The notes under the pieces were generated by a model. That model did not search any database and was not told the DNA's origin. It saw nothing but the letters and a program-made list of their open reading frames with translations. Below are positions 24,240 through 34,005 of a stretch of DNA of 64,000 bases, piece by piece (position 1 is the first letter of the stretch; every line of letters begins with the position of its first letter). The stretch covers positions 463,806 through 527,805 of the forward strand of contig NZ_CAADHO010000004.1 in NCBI RefSeq assembly GCF_900699765.1, written 5' to 3'. The translations under genes were made by a program, and so were the position numbers. This DNA comes from Desulfoluna butyratoxydans. Lineage in GTDB: Bacteria > Desulfobacterota > Desulfobacteria > Desulfobacterales > Desulfolunaceae.

Positions 24240-25568
24240 ATGATAAGAGGTCTCGCTGCCTTTTTCAGCAAAATCGTCCGTCGCTGGCTGCCGGATGCGT
24301 TTCTGTTTGCCGCCATCCTCACATTTCTCGTGTTTATTTTCGGCATGATCTTTCAGGGCCAGTCCCCTGTCTCCATGGTCAAGTACTGGGGGGAGGGGTT
24401 CTGGAAACTCCTCGCCTTTGCCATGCAGATGGTGCTGGTGCTGGTCACCGGCCACACCCTGGCACGGACTCAGCTGGTGGAGTCGTTTTTGAAGGCCATC
24501 GCAGGGGTGGCCAAAACACCGTCCCAGGCCATCACGGTGACCACCTTCGTGGCCCTGGTGGCCTGCTGGGTCAACTGGGGGTTTGGTTTGATCGTGGGCG
24601 CACTCCTGGCCCGTGAGATGGTCAAGAAGGTCAAGGGGGTCCATTACGGTCTTCTCGTGGCCTCGGCCTATACCGGTTTCATTGTCTGGCACGCCGGGCT
24701 CTCCGGGTCCATTCCCCTGAAGGTGGCCGATGCCAAGGGCTTTATGGCGCAGATCACCGGCGGCATGCAGATCCCCGTATCCGAGACGATCTTTTCCTGG
24801 CAGAGTCTTTTGATCTGCGTGATCCTTCTTGCCTCCCTTCCCATCATCAACCGGATGATGATGCCCAAGGCCGAGGACGTGGTGGAGGTCGATCCCGCCC
24901 TTTTCGCCGATGAGGACGAGGAAGAGCCCCTGAAGCCCCGATCCGAAATGACGCCTGCCGAACGGCTGGAAAACTCCATGGTGATATCCATGCTCCTGGG
25001 CGCCATGGGTTTCGGGTACATCATCTACTACTTTGTCACCGGCGGCAAGCTGGGGCTCAACAGCGTAAACCTCATCTTTCTCTTTGCCGGTATCATCCTG
25101 CACAAGACCCCGGCCAAGTACCTTCGCGTGATGAACGACGCCATCAAGAACACCGGCGGCATCGTGCTGCAGTTCCCCCTGTACGCAGGTATCATGGGGA
25201 TGATGGTCCATTCGGGCCTGGCCGCCTCTATCTCCCAGTGGTTTGTGGAGGTCTCCACGGTCACCACCTTCCCCTTCTTCACGTACCTTTCCGCAGGCAT
25301 CGTCAACTTCTTCGTGCCCTCCGGCGGCGGTCAGTGGGCCGTCCAGGGTCCCATTGTGATGCCTGCTGCACAAGAGCTGGGGGTTCCCCTGGGGAAAGCG
25401 GCCATGGCCATTGCCTGGGGTGATGCCTGGACCAACATGATTCAGCCTTTCTGGGCCCTGCCCCTCCTGGGGATCGCCGGGCTCACCATCCGGGACATCA
25501 TGGGCTACTGCACCGTGGCCCTGCTCTGGGGAGGTCTTGTCACCTCGGTGGTGCTGATGTTCCTTTAA
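24240..25568 (+). CDS. atoE: short-chain fatty acid transporter AtoE
   Basis: 442-residue inner-membrane permease with about ten to twelve hydrophobic helices. Typical AtoE features include NWGFGLIVGALLAREM, YTGFIVWHAGLSGSIPL, NFFVPSGGGQWAVQGPI and WGDAWTNMIQPFWALPLLGI. It imports acetoacetate, butyrate or similar acids. GGGAGG seven bases before ATG 24240 sets the start; the in-frame extension upstream covers the promoter and is not coding. The order atoE-atoD-atoA allows uptake followed by CoA transfer. Confidence 0.92.
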   Translation: MIRGLAAFFSKIVRRWLPDAFLFAAILTFLVFIFGMIFQGQSPVSMVKYWGEGFWKLLAFAMQMVLVLVTGHTLARTQLVESFLKAIAGVAKTPSQAITVTTFVALVACWVNWGFGLIVGALLAREMVKKVKGVHYGLLVASAYTGFIVWHAGLSGSIPLKVADAKGFMAQITGGMQIPVSETIFSWQSLLICVILLASLPIINRMMMPKAEDVVEVDPALFADEDEEEPLKPRSEMTPAERLENSMVISMLLGAMGFGYIIYYFVTGGKLGLNSVNLIFLFAGIILHKTPAKYLRVMNDAIKNTGGIVLQFPLYAGIMGMMVHSGLAASISQWFVEVSTVTTFPFFTYLSAGIVNFFVPSGGGQWAVQGPIVMPAAQELGVPLGKAAMAIAWGDAWTNMIQPFWALPLLGIAGLTIRDIMGYCTVALLWGGLVTSVVLMFL

Positions 25569-25625
25569 CAACGCTTACGCTTCAAGACTTTGAGGACATA
25601 TCTAACGGCCTTTGGAGGCATAACG

Positions 25626-26291
25626 ATGAACAAGGTAAAGACGCTGGACCAGGCGGTCCGGAGCATAAAAAACGATGATGTGATTATGGTCGGCGGGTTT
25701 ATGACCGTCGGCACCCCTGAGCTGCTCGTGGACGCGGTGGTGGCCAAAAACCTGACCGGCCTGACCATCGTCTGCAATGACGCCGGCGTCCCCGGGGAGG
25801 GGGCGGGCAAGTTCGTGCGCCAGGGGTCGGTGAAGACCTTTTACGCCTCCCACGTGGGGCTCAACCCCGAGTTCGGCAAAGCCATGACCGAAGGCCGCAT
25901 TGAGGCCGTCCTCGTGCCCCAGGGCACGCTGGCGGAGCGGATTCGTGCAGCCGGTGTGGGCCTCGGTGGTATCCTGACCCCCACGGGGGTGGGTACCGAG
26001 GTGGAGAACGGAAAGAAAAAAATCGAGGTGGACGGGCGAGCCTATCTTCTGGAGCCCCCCATCAAAGGGGACGTGGCTCTGATCAAGGCCCACAGGGCGG
26101 ATCGGGCCGGCAACGTGATCTTTCGCAAGTCGGCCCAGAACTTCAACCCCCTGATGGCCATGGCCTGTGAGTATGTAGTTGTGGAAGCCGAGCACATTGA
26201 GGACACCGGGACCATGGATCCCGACCATGTCATGCTTCCGGGGATTTTTGTGGACGCCGTTGTACAGGCAGGGGAGGTGAAACATGGCTGA
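25626..26291 (+). CDS. atoD: acetate CoA/acetoacetate CoA-transferase alpha subunit
   Basis: About 221 residues, family I CoA-transferase subunit A. Glycine-rich VGGFMTVGTPE near the N-terminus, NDAGVPGEGAGKFVRQG, and LEPPIKGDVALIKAHRADRA are family signatures. With AtoA it moves CoA from acetyl-CoA to acetoacetate or butyrate. GGAGG at 25613-25617 supports ATG 25626. It overlaps atoA by 8 bases. Confidence 0.92.
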   Translation: MNKVKTLDQAVRSIKNDDVIMVGGFMTVGTPELLVDAVVAKNLTGLTIVCNDAGVPGEGAGKFVRQGSVKTFYASHVGLNPEFGKAMTEGRIEAVLVPQGTLAERIRAAGVGLGGILTPTGVGTEVENGKKKIEVDGRAYLLEPPIKGDVALIKAHRADRAGNVIFRKSAQNFNPLMAMACEYVVVEAEHIEDTGTMDPDHVMLPGIFVDAVVQAGEVKHG

Positions 26292-26946
26292 TAAACCCAC
26301 AGGCAGAGAACTCATTGCCCGGCGCATTGCCCGGGAGTTCAAGGATGGCGACATCGTGAACCTCGGCATCGGCATGCCCACCCTGGTGGCCAACTACATT
26401 CCCGACGGGGTGGAGGTGCTTCTGCAATCCGAAAACGGGTTCATCGGCATCGGCCCGGCACCGGCGGAAGGGGAGGCAGACCCGGATCTCATCAACGCCG
26501 GGAACCAGCCTGTCACCATTCTGCCCGGTGGTTGCTTTTTTGACAGCGCCACCTCCTTCGGCATCATCCGGGGCGGGCACATTGATGCCACGGTTCTCGG
26601 GACCCTGGAGGTGGATCAGGAGGGCAACATCGCCAACTACATCATCCCCGGGAAAATGGTCCCCGGCATGGGGGGCGCAATGGACCTGTGCACCGGGGCA
26701 AAAAAGGTGATCATTGCAACGGATCACACCAATCGCAAAGGAGAGTCAAAGATCCTCATGCGGTGCAACCTGCCGCTCACAGCGGTTAAGGAAGCCAACC
26801 TGATCGTCACGGAGCTGGCCGTCATGGAGGTTGTCGAAGGCGGCCTCCTGCTCAAAGAGACCGCTCCGGGGGTCAGTGTGGAAGAGGTGCTCGCAAAGAC
26901 CGAGGCCGTGCTGATTGTCCCGGATACCGTGGGGTCCATGGCCTGA
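26284..26946 (+). CDS. atoA: acetate CoA/acetoacetate CoA-transferase beta subunit
   Basis: 220 residues, family I CoA-transferase subunit B. The catalytic Glu lies in QSENGFIGIGPAP; NLGIGMPTLVANYIPDG and GGHIDATVLGTLEVDQEGN are conserved. It forms the active enzyme with the preceding subunit. Last gene of the operon, followed by a terminator; no thiolase gene follows. Confidence 0.93.
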   Translation: MADKPTGRELIARRIAREFKDGDIVNLGIGMPTLVANYIPDGVEVLLQSENGFIGIGPAPAEGEADPDLINAGNQPVTILPGGCFFDSATSFGIIRGGHIDATVLGTLEVDQEGNIANYIIPGKMVPGMGGAMDLCTGAKKVIIATDHTNRKGESKILMRCNLPLTAVKEANLIVTELAVMEVVEGGLLLKETAPGVSVEEVLAKTEAVLIVPDTVGSMA

Positions 26947-26981
26947 GGACTCCCAGTCTCCCACCGGTAGGTCTCTGAAAT

Positions 26982-27029
26982 AGGGGGAGCCCCAGGAGCG
27001 GGCTCCCCCTCCCATCCTCTCTGTTTTTG
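26982..27029 (+). terminator. Rho-independent terminator after atoA
   Basis: AGGGGGAGCCC pairs with GGGCTCCCCCT (26982-27010), followed by a pyrimidine-rich stretch ending in TTTTT. Confidence 0.75.
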
Positions 27030-27227
27030 TTCTTTCACCACTGTTTTTCCATCCTGACTTTCTGTTGACATTTCGCTATGAACGGATCATTTTGCAATGG
27101 CACACTCTGTTATGGGGTGCGGTCAGTTGCGGTCAGTGCCGTCCCCGGTTTTAAAGGGGCTGTGTCCGCTTCGGTGACAGTCCTGCGCCTGCCTTTTTCC
27201 GCCAACTCTTTGGAAAGGATGTCGAAC

Positions 27228-27437
27228 ATGGTGAAGAAGCTTGTGGTGATTATGGCTGCTGCGTGTGTGGTGGCCCTTTTTGTTGCCTGCTCCGGTGACG
27301 GGAAGAAGGAGGAGGACACCCGGATGTACGATGCGCAGCGAGATGCCCTTGAGCAAGCCCGGGAGGTGGAGTCTGTGCTGCAGGAGGCCGAAGAGAAAAG
27401 GCGCCAGGAGATCAAAGAGATGGAAGACACCCACTGA
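27228..27437 (+). CDS. small lipoprotein with charged helical tail
   Basis: 69 residues. N-terminal hydrophobic stretch with a lipobox-like LFVAC; Phe at -3 is not ideal. The rest is highly charged and helical (ALEQAREVESVLQEAEEKR), likely a coiled coil. GGAAAGG nine bases upstream supports ATG 27228. A perfect TTGACA lies at 27065-27070 and a tandem TGCGGTCAGT repeat at 27118-27137 in the leader. It precedes the ZnuA-like gene by 58 bases; function unknown. Confidence 0.65.
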   Translation: MVKKLVVIMAAACVVALFVACSGDGKKEEDTRMYDAQRDALEQAREVESVLQEAEEKRRQEIKEMEDTH

Positions 27438-27495
27438 CGGCAACTTTCTGAAGTAAGGGGCAGTCGTAAAAAGAAGCAGACCTTGAGGAGGGAAG

Positions 27496-28422
27496 ATGAA
27501 AACGTGGATGAAATGGGCTGTTGGTGTGATGTTTTTGAGTATTCCCTTAAATGCGGCGGCAGCCGATAAGGCGGTGACGGCCTTTGTCAGTATTCCGCCT
27601 CAGAAGGCGTTTGTGGAGCGTATCGGCGGAGAACGGGTTGAGGTGAAGGTGCTGCTTACCCCCGGGGAGAGTCCTGCCATGTACCGCCCCAAACCATCCG
27701 TGATAGCCGGGCTTGGTGGTGCCGATCTTTTTTTCCGAATGGGCCTTCCCTATGAAACCCACCTTATGCCCAAGATCAGGAGCATGGCCGGAAACCTTCA
27801 GGTGGTGGATACCCGAAAAGGGGTGCCCCTGCTGGCCATGGCCCATGACCATCACCACCACCATCATGACCATGACAGCGATGCGCATCACCATGAAGGA
27901 GACGGGCACGACGAAGGGTACGAAGGCATGGACCCCCATATCTGGCTGGATCCCGGTCGGGTCGCGATTCAGGCCGTGACCATGCGGGACGCCCTTATTG
28001 CCCGGGACCCGTCCGGCCGCCCGGTTTACGAGGCCGGCTGCAGCGCACTGCTTCAGGAGCTTGACTCCCTGGACGCCGAGATTGCCCGGGCCCTGGCCCC
28101 CCTTGCAGGGGAGACCCTTTACGTGTTTCACCCGGCCTTCGGATACTTTGCCGATGCGTACGGGCTGGTTCAAAAGGCTGTGGAGGTGGAGGGAAAGAGT
28201 CCCAAGGGCAAGGCCCTTTCACGGTACATTGCACAGGCAAGAGCAGATGGGGTGCGCGTGATTTTTGTTCAGCCCCAGTTTGATCGCCACACCGCTGAAA
28301 AGGTGGCGGCCGCCCTTGACGGAGCGGTGGTTCCCCTGGACCCCCTGGCGGAGGATTACTTTGGAAACCTCGGTAAAATTGCCGATGCCGTGTCCCTGGG
28401 GTTGAAAAAACAGGGTGAGTAA
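27496..28422 (+). CDS. ZnuA/TroA-type metal ABC transporter binding protein
   Basis: 308 residues, periplasmic (signal peptide to about residue 23). It binds Zn2+ or Mn2+ for an ABC importer. The His-rich loop is at about 117-138 (AHDHHHHHHDHDSDAHHHEG). Metal ligands seen: H148 in DPHIWLDP, the His in VFHPAFGYF and the Asp in LDPLAEDYFGNL. The usual first His (NPHxxEPxP) is absent: the segment reads ESPAMYRPKPS. No ABC permease or ATPase gene is adjacent. GAGGAGGGAAG precedes the ATG. Confidence 0.88.
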   Translation: MKTWMKWAVGVMFLSIPLNAAAADKAVTAFVSIPPQKAFVERIGGERVEVKVLLTPGESPAMYRPKPSVIAGLGGADLFFRMGLPYETHLMPKIRSMAGNLQVVDTRKGVPLLAMAHDHHHHHHDHDSDAHHHEGDGHDEGYEGMDPHIWLDPGRVAIQAVTMRDALIARDPSGRPVYEAGCSALLQELDSLDAEIARALAPLAGETLYVFHPAFGYFADAYGLVQKAVEVEGKSPKGKALSRYIAQARADGVRVIFVQPQFDRHTAEKVAAALDGAVVPLDPLAEDYFGNLGKIADAVSLGLKKQGE

Positions 28423-29019
28423 GGGCTATGCCCTAAAATAATAATACATAACGATACTCCTTCTTAAATTCGTTATGTATCGAAGCAACAATCAAAAAAT
28501 CCTGCTGAGGACTTATGGGATGATCCCGTCATGTGTCATTTATTCTTGGCATGGCCCTAAGCGGGATCATCGCCATGCTTCATGACAGGCGGGGTCCCAT
28601 GGCAGGTCCCATGAATTCACTGTGTTGCATGGCAGGAATGCTTTTGCGGCCGGGAGGGCAGACCGGCAGGGGGCGGTGCTCATTTTGCTTGAGCATCGCC
28701 CTCTTTGTTTATGCTCTCTTTGCCATGGGGCAGTTATTGTGGTAGGTCTTTTTCTGGTTTGGGTGGTTTTTGAACAGGGAACGTTCAAACAGACACGTTG
28801 AGCGACTGCCGGTCTTTCCGGGGGAGTGTTAATCCCGGTTTTATTTCTCAAGATAATTGGGCGGGACCGCTCGGGGCTCGGGGGGGGGTGTACCCGGGCT
28901 TACACAGGCGGGGCCTGGTCTGGAGGGAAAGGGTGCTTGATAAATGGCTTGTAAAGGAAGGCGGATGCTGCTCCGGTGACTCTCACCAGGCCATGGGAAG
29001 AAGGGAGGGGAAGGGCGCC
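28423..29019. other. intergenic region after the ZnuA-like gene
   Basis: Contains a perfect 11-base inverted repeat (ATACATAACGA 28444-28454, TCGTTATGTAT 28470-28480) and a terminator at 28671-28712. Open frames here look non-coding. Confidence 0.5.
28671..28712 (+). terminator. Rho-independent terminator
   Basis: GGGCGGTGCTCA pairs with TGAGCATCGCCC (one G-T pair), followed by a T-rich stretch. It lies 250 bases after the ZnuA-like gene. Confidence 0.65.
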
Positions 29020-30315
29020 ATGCCTGCTCACCTCCTGCTCCAGGCCAAAGCGGGGATTGCGAGCATCGGGCTGGAGCCCGACGGAACGGTTTCTCAGTGG
29101 GAGGCATCGGCCGAGGCATTGTTCGGTTATGATGCGTCTCGGATGATCGGCCGTGAGGTGACCTCCCTGGTTCCGTCCCCGGAGGAGGGGGATACCCTCA
29201 AGGGATTTTTTAAGGCGTGCCTCCGGGGCGCATGCGTCTCGGACGTGTCCACGGCCTGCGTGACCCGGCAGGGGGATATGTGTTTCTGTCGCTGGTATGC
29301 GGTGCCCGCACTCCGGGAGTCCGGTGAAACCGGCCTGGCCGTCATGGTCAAGGATGTTACGGCGCAGACCCTTGCCGTCAATGAGCTCAACCGGGCCAGG
29401 AGTCAGGCCAGGAGCCTCTTCAGCAGTTCCCCCATCGGTATCTTCCAGGCAGACATCAAAGGCCGCATTCTCGTGGTCAACCCCGAGCTCTCCTGGATGC
29501 TTGGTTACGAATCCCCCGCACAGCTGACAGAGAGCCTTCAGAATGTCTCCTGTCTCTTTTCCGATCCGCGCCAGGCTGAATCGTTTCTTTTTCAACTCTA
29601 TGAAGGGGAGCAGCTCAACCGGTTTCGCTGCCAGCTGCGCAGGCGGGAGGGGGGGCTGACCTGGGCCTTGTGCTACGGTCAGGTGACCCGCAACGCCAAG
29701 GAGCGCGTGAACGGATTTTATGGGTTCTGCATCAATATCTCCATGACCGTGCGCGTGGAGCAGGAACTCAAGCGCGTCAACGAAGAGTTGCGCAGGGCGT
29801 CCATCATGGATGCCACCACCGGTATTGCCAACCGGGGGCACTTCGACGAGTGCATTGTGACGGAATGGAATCGACACGTCCGTGAGCAATCGGACCTCTC
29901 CCTGATCCTCTGCGACATCGATCACTTCAAACGCTACAACGACACGTACGGCCATCAGGCCGGTGACCATTGCCTGGCCCGGGTGGCCGAGGCCCTTGTC
30001 TCCTGTGCCCGTCGACCCGGAGATCTCGTGGCGCGTTACGGGGGAGAGGAGTTTGTGGTGATTCTGCCCAGTACCGACCTCAATGGGGCACGGCACCTGG
30101 CCGAAACCATGAGGTGCTGTATTGAGGGGCTGGCTGTGACAAATGAACGGGCCGACCTCGTAACCCACGTCACCCTGAGCCTGGGCGTGGCTGCCATGGT
30201 TCCCCACGGTGGGACCCGGGAGGCAGAGCTTGTGCACATGGCTGACGAAGCACTATACAGGGCCAAAGAACTCGGTCGGAATTGCTGTGTGGTCTGGGGG
30301 GAAGCGGAGGGATAG
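29020..30315 (+). CDS. PAS-PAS diguanylate cyclase (GGDEF)
   Basis: About 431 residues, soluble. Two PAS-type sensor domains (LEPDGTVSQWEASAEALFGY at the start; IGIFQADIKGRILVVNPELS in the second), then a GGDEF domain with active-site GGEEF (about 341-345). The inhibitory I-site RPGD lies five residues before it. It should make c-di-GMP from GTP with product inhibition. A purine-rich GGGAGGGGAAGGG precedes ATG 29020; the open frame extends further upstream without domain similarity, so the start is uncertain. No transmembrane helix seen. Confidence 0.85.
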   Translation: MPAHLLLQAKAGIASIGLEPDGTVSQWEASAEALFGYDASRMIGREVTSLVPSPEEGDTLKGFFKACLRGACVSDVSTACVTRQGDMCFCRWYAVPALRESGETGLAVMVKDVTAQTLAVNELNRARSQARSLFSSSPIGIFQADIKGRILVVNPELSWMLGYESPAQLTESLQNVSCLFSDPRQAESFLFQLYEGEQLNRFRCQLRRREGGLTWALCYGQVTRNAKERVNGFYGFCINISMTVRVEQELKRVNEELRRASIMDATTGIANRGHFDECIVTEWNRHVREQSDLSLILCDIDHFKRYNDTYGHQAGDHCLARVAEALVSCARRPGDLVARYGGEEFVVILPSTDLNGARHLAETMRCCIEGLAVTNERADLVTHVTLSLGVAAMVPHGGTREAELVHMADEALYRAKELGRNCCVVWGEAEG

Positions 30316-30360
30316 GAACTGTTTCCCTGATGGGAAAGAGGCACGGATGGCATGAAAATA

Positions 30361-30392
30361 AAAAAGGCACCCCGGTTCGGGGTGCCTTTTTT
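30361..30392. terminator. bidirectional Rho-independent terminator
   Basis: AAAAAAGGCACCCCG pairs with CGGGGTGCCTTTTTT. It serves the cyclase gene on plus and the ATPase gene on minus. Confidence 0.85.
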
Positions 30393-30433
30393 GCGTCCGT
30401 AATCCAAGAACAATCCCCTTAAAGGGGATTGGC

Positions 30434-31120
30434 TTAGCGGATAATCATCGTCTCAGGGTCGAGGACGGCGGACTCTTTGTCTGCCTTGGAGCCTTTGACA
30501 GCTTTGACGTAGATGGTGTTGTTCTCCGGAACGATCTGGAGCAGGGTGGAGAAGATATCGTCCACGCCGCCGAGCTGAACGGGCAGGCCGTTTTCAGCAA
30601 GGGCTTCGTGGCGGTGAGTCTTGACGGTGAAGAGAGCAAAGTAACCCATGCGTGAGGCAAGGGCCTTGAGCTCTTCCATGTCTTCGCGACCCTTCTCTTC
30701 AAAGGGGTACCCGTCGATGATCATCATGTCGGGGTTGAACAGGTCCTGCTCGACGAGGTCGTTGATGCGTTCTTCCAGGCGGGCCATGGAGAAGCCATCC
30801 ACATTCATGGTCAGGATCATGCGGTTGGGAAGGATCTCGTCGTAGGCAGACTGAGGCTCTTCCACACGGTTCAGGTCCGCCAGGTTGGCGAACATTTCGT
30901 TGTACCAGACGCTGACCTTGTTGACGGGTTCCTCCAGGCTGACGTGGAGAACTTTCTTGCCGCAAGCCATGGCGTGGAGCGCCATCTGAACAACCAGGGA
31001 GGTCTTGCCGAGACCGGCACGGGCCATAACGGCACCGAGCTCTCCTCCGTTGATCATGTCATCGCAATCGATGCCCAGTGCACCGAAGGGGTTCCTGAAG
31101 ATCAATTCTTTTTTTGTCAT
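30434..31120 (-). CDS. KaiC/RecA-like P-loop ATPase of unknown role
   Basis: 228 residues, single RecA-type core. Walker A ARAGLGKTS (33-41), Walker B-like PDMMIIDGY (about 130-138), and a conserved VSLEEPVNKV after the third strand that recalls KaiC/DnaB-like proteins. It has no DNA-binding or second KaiC domain and no membrane segment. GAGAGAGGA precedes the ATG. It lies 122 bases downstream of fusA and could share its transcript. Function not recognised; the C-terminal half lacks known signatures. Confidence 0.7.
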   Translation of the reverse strand: MTKKELIFRNPFGALGIDCDDMINGGELGAVMARAGLGKTSLVVQMALHAMACGKKVLHVSLEEPVNKVSVWYNEMFANLADLNRVEEPQSAYDEILPNRMILTMNVDGFSMARLEERINDLVEQDLFNPDMMIIDGYPFEEKGREDMEELKALASRMGYFALFTVKTHRHEALAENGLPVQLGGVDDIFSTLLQIVPENNTIYVKAVKGSKADKESAVLDPETMIIR

Positions 31121-31242
31121 AGTATCCTCTCTCGTCGCTGAGGTTCGAACTCAAAAATGACCCCATGGTGTCAACCCGGCAGTCTCCTCCAACCAAAAAT
31201 CGGATGTTCGGATATGCTGCCGGGTGATGTGTTCCATCAAGG

Positions 31243-33330
31243 CTATTTTTTGGCAGCTTTCTCTTCGTTCACTTTCTTAACGATGTCTTCCGACACGGAG
31301 GCGGGCACGGTCTTGTACGTGCTGAACTCCATGGTGTACTGGGCCTTGCCCTGGGTGGAAGAACGCAGAACGGTAGAGAAACCGAACATCTCAGCAAGGG
31401 GAACCTGAGCTTCGATACGGCTCATGGTCCCTTCGTCCTGAGAACCAAGGATAATACCACGGCGCTGGTTAATCAAGCCCATACATGGTCCCTGGAACTC
31501 ATTGGGGCTTTCGATCTCAACCTTCATGATGGGTTCCTGGATAACAGGCTTGGCTTTTTCATAGGCCTGCTTGAAGGCACCCTTGGCTGCAGCCTGGAAG
31601 GCCATCTCCGAGGAGTCAACCGCGTGGAAGCCGCCGTCCTCAAGGGTAACGGCAATACCGGTGACGGGGAATTCAAGCTTGGGCCCTTTGGCCATGCAGC
31701 TTTCGAAGCCCTTCTCACAAGAGGGGATGAACTGGGTGGGGATACGACCGCCCACAACCTTGCTCTCGAAGGAGAACTGCTCGTCTTCGAGGGGCTCGAT
31801 GTAACCCATAACCTTACCGAACTGACCGGAACCACCGGTCTGCTTCTTGTGGGTGTAGTCGAACTCAGCGCGGCGCGTGATGGTCTCACGGTAGGCAACG
31901 CGGGGCTGACCGGTTTCCACTTCGGCGTTATACTCACGCTTCATACGCTCGACGTATACTTCGAGGTGAAGCTCGCCCATGCCTTCGATGATGGTCTCGT
32001 TGGTCTCGTCATCGATGAAGGAGCGGAAGGTGGGGTCCTCTTTGGTGAAGCGGTTGAGGGCCTTGCTCATGTTGATCTGAGCTTTGTTGTCCTTGGGCGT
32101 GATGGACAGGGAGATAACGGGCTCGGGCACGAACATACTCATCATGGAGTAGTTGACGGCGGAGTCAACAAAGGTGTCGCCGGAGGCGCAGTCCACGCCG
32201 AAGAGGGCGCCGATGTAACCAGCCGGGATCTCGTTGATGTCCTCCATGTCCGAGGCGTGCATACGGACCAGACGACCGATTTTGATCTTGCGGCCGTTCT
32301 TGGCGTTGTTTACGGTGTCGCCTTTTTTCAGGGAGCCCTGGTACACACGGATGTATGTCAGCTGCCCGTACTGGCCGTCTTCAAGTTTGAAGGCCAGAGC
32401 CACGGTGGGCTTTTCGGAATCCCCTTCGAGAATCACGGGAGCCTCTTCGTTGTCGAGGTCAAGGGCTTCGTTGGTGATGTCGTCGGGAGTAGGCAGGTAA
32501 CGGGTTACCGCGTCCAGAAGGGGCTGAATCGCTTTGTTCTTGTAAGCGGAGCCCATGAAAACGGGGGTGATCTGACGCTCGATGGTGCCGATGCGAACCG
32601 CGTCAACGATCATCTCGTCGGTGATCTCAGCCTCTTCGAGGATGGCGTCGGTGAGGGCCTCGGAGAAGAGGGAAGCCTGGTCGATGAGCTCTTCACGCTT
32701 GGCCTGTGCCTCGTCGAGGAGCTCAGCGGGGATCTCTTCCACGCGGATGTTTTCACCGTTGTCGCCGTCGAAGTAGTAGGCTTTCATGGCGATGAGGTCC
32801 ACCACGCCCTGGAGGTTGTCCTCAAGGCCGATGGGAATCTGCATGGCAACGGCGTTGTGACCGAGCTTCTCGTTGAGCTGGTCGATAACGCGGAAGGGGT
32901 TGGCACCACTTCGGTCGCACTTGTTAACGAAGGCGATACAGGGAACCTTGTAGCGCTTCATCTGGGCATCAACGGTGATGGACTGTGACTGGACACCGGC
33001 CACAGAGCAGAGAACCAGGATGGCACCGTCAAGAACACGCAGGGAGCGCTCTACTTCGATGGTGAAGTCGACGTGGCCGGGGGTGTCGATGATGTTGACC
33101 TCGTGGCCCTTCCATTCACAGTAGGTGGCAGCCGAGGCAATGGTAATGCCCCTCTCCTTTTCGAGTTCCATGGAGTCCATGGTGGCGCCGACGCCGTCTT
33201 TGCCCTTTACGTCATGGATGGCATGAATCCTGTCGGTGTAAAAGAGAATGCGCTCGGTCAGGGTGGTCTTCCCGGAGTCGATGTGGGCGCTGATGCCTAT
33301 GTTTCTAACTTTCTGCAAGTCGGTCTTCAT
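31243..33330 (-). CDS. fusA: elongation factor G, mitochondrial/spd-like type
   Basis: 695 residues. Translocation GTPase with all five EF-G domains: G1 AHIDSGKT, G2 near RGITI, G3 DTPGH, G4 NKCD. Domains III-V follow, with the RGIILG loop near the C-terminus. The G1 context [20 protein letters not shown] is closer to mitochondrial EF-G1 and the spirochaete/planctomycete/delta spdEFG1 group than to E. coli FusA (by recollection of the families). ATG 33330 with AAGGA upstream is chosen; a further open frame upstream is not conserved. Single gene with its own promoter; no rpsL-rpsG-tuf context. Confidence 0.92.
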   Translation of the reverse strand: MKTDLQKVRNIGISAHIDSGKTTLTERILFYTDRIHAIHDVKGKDGVGATMDSMELEKERGITIASAATYCEWKGHEVNIIDTPGHVDFTIEVERSLRVLDGAILVLCSVAGVQSQSITVDAQMKRYKVPCIAFVNKCDRSGANPFRVIDQLNEKLGHNAVAMQIPIGLEDNLQGVVDLIAMKAYYFDGDNGENIRVEEIPAELLDEAQAKREELIDQASLFSEALTDAILEEAEITDEMIVDAVRIGTIERQITPVFMGSAYKNKAIQPLLDAVTRYLPTPDDITNEALDLDNEEAPVILEGDSEKPTVALAFKLEDGQYGQLTYIRVYQGSLKKGDTVNNAKNGRKIKIGRLVRMHASDMEDINEIPAGYIGALFGVDCASGDTFVDSAVNYSMMSMFVPEPVISLSITPKDNKAQINMSKALNRFTKEDPTFRSFIDDETNETIIEGMGELHLEVYVERMKREYNAEVETGQPRVAYRETITRRAEFDYTHKKQTGGSGQFGKVMGYIEPLEDEQFSFESKVVGGRIPTQFIPSCEKGFESCMAKGPKLEFPVTGIAVTLEDGGFHAVDSSEMAFQAAAKGAFKQAYEKAKPVIQEPIMKVEIESPNEFQGPCMGLINQRRGIILGSQDEGTMSRIEAQVPLAEMFGFSTVLRSSTQGKAQYTMEFSTYKTVPASVSEDIVKKVNEEKAAKK

Positions 33331-33527
33331 TGTCACGTATCCTTCTTGAAAAAACGATCGAGGCAGCACATGACAACCCAAAAGGGAATGAAGACGTATC
33401 ATTCCCTGTCCGGTGGGTGTAAGTCACACGTTACCCCGGTTTAACGAGCCTTTCCAGATTTTGCTCATGGTGGTTTGTTTGCTTAGACCAGACAAAAGGC
33501 CGGCGTCAGGAGCAATCAAGGGCACCG

Positions 33528-33555
33528 AATATATACAAAAGCATGTGATTGTCAA
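33528..33555 (-). promoter_or_regulatory. sigma-70 promoter of fusA
   Basis: On the minus strand, TTGACA (33550-33555) and TATATT (33528-33533) with a 16-base spacer. The leader to fusA is about 190 bases. Confidence 0.65.
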
Positions 33556-34005
33556 TCTTAAATTCTCATGAGGGAACCTTTTTTTCTCCGAAAACGGGTG
33601 CTGCAAGGGGAAAAGTGGACGCAAAAGGGAACGGAGAAGGCGCTGAAAACGAGAGATTTTGAGGTTTCCGGTGCAGGGATTCGAGGGGGTGAGAAGGTGC
33701 TTTGGAAAATCGTGGTAAGAGGTCCCAAGTCTTGGAATCTTCAATAGTTATACTGGAATGGTACCTCCGGGTCAATGGGGGAAAGCAGGGGTGGTTTCGA
33801 AAGCCCGATCCGGCAGCCGCCCATCCGGAAGGCGGCGGTGCCTGAAAATCATGGGCCCGTTTGGACACCGAGCCGTGAAAACAGGGCCCGGGCGACCCCC
33901 AGACGTTCCCGGGAGGTGTTGTGGAACCCTTTGTCCACAGCCTCGTCGGTTTTCCTTGCGCGGGCGGGGCGGATGATGCTAAAAGAATCCCACAATCAGT
34001 TGTAA
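33556..34005. other. intergenic region before the thiamin riboswitch
   Basis: 450 bases without a convincing gene. The thiamin operon promoter must lie in the right part; TTGCGC around 33956 with TAAAAG around 33980 is a weak candidate. Confidence 0.4.

Noticed and set aside
24195..25571. Minus-strand open frame of about 458 codons
   Set aside because: Antisense to atoE; Gly/His-rich translation with no domain.
27841..27912. His-rich stretch in the ZnuA-like protein considered as a repeat-expansion artefact
   Set aside because: It lies in frame at the usual position of the His-rich loop of ZnuA proteins, so it is a normal family feature.
28533..28745. Possible 70-residue membrane protein
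   Set aside because: Its second half is the terminator hairpin; no ribosome site or family.
31624..32988. Long plus-strand open frame of about 454 codons
   Set aside because: It is antisense to fusA, lacks any family similarity, has biased composition (Val, Gly, His, Asp-rich) typical of a shadow of a GC-rich gene.
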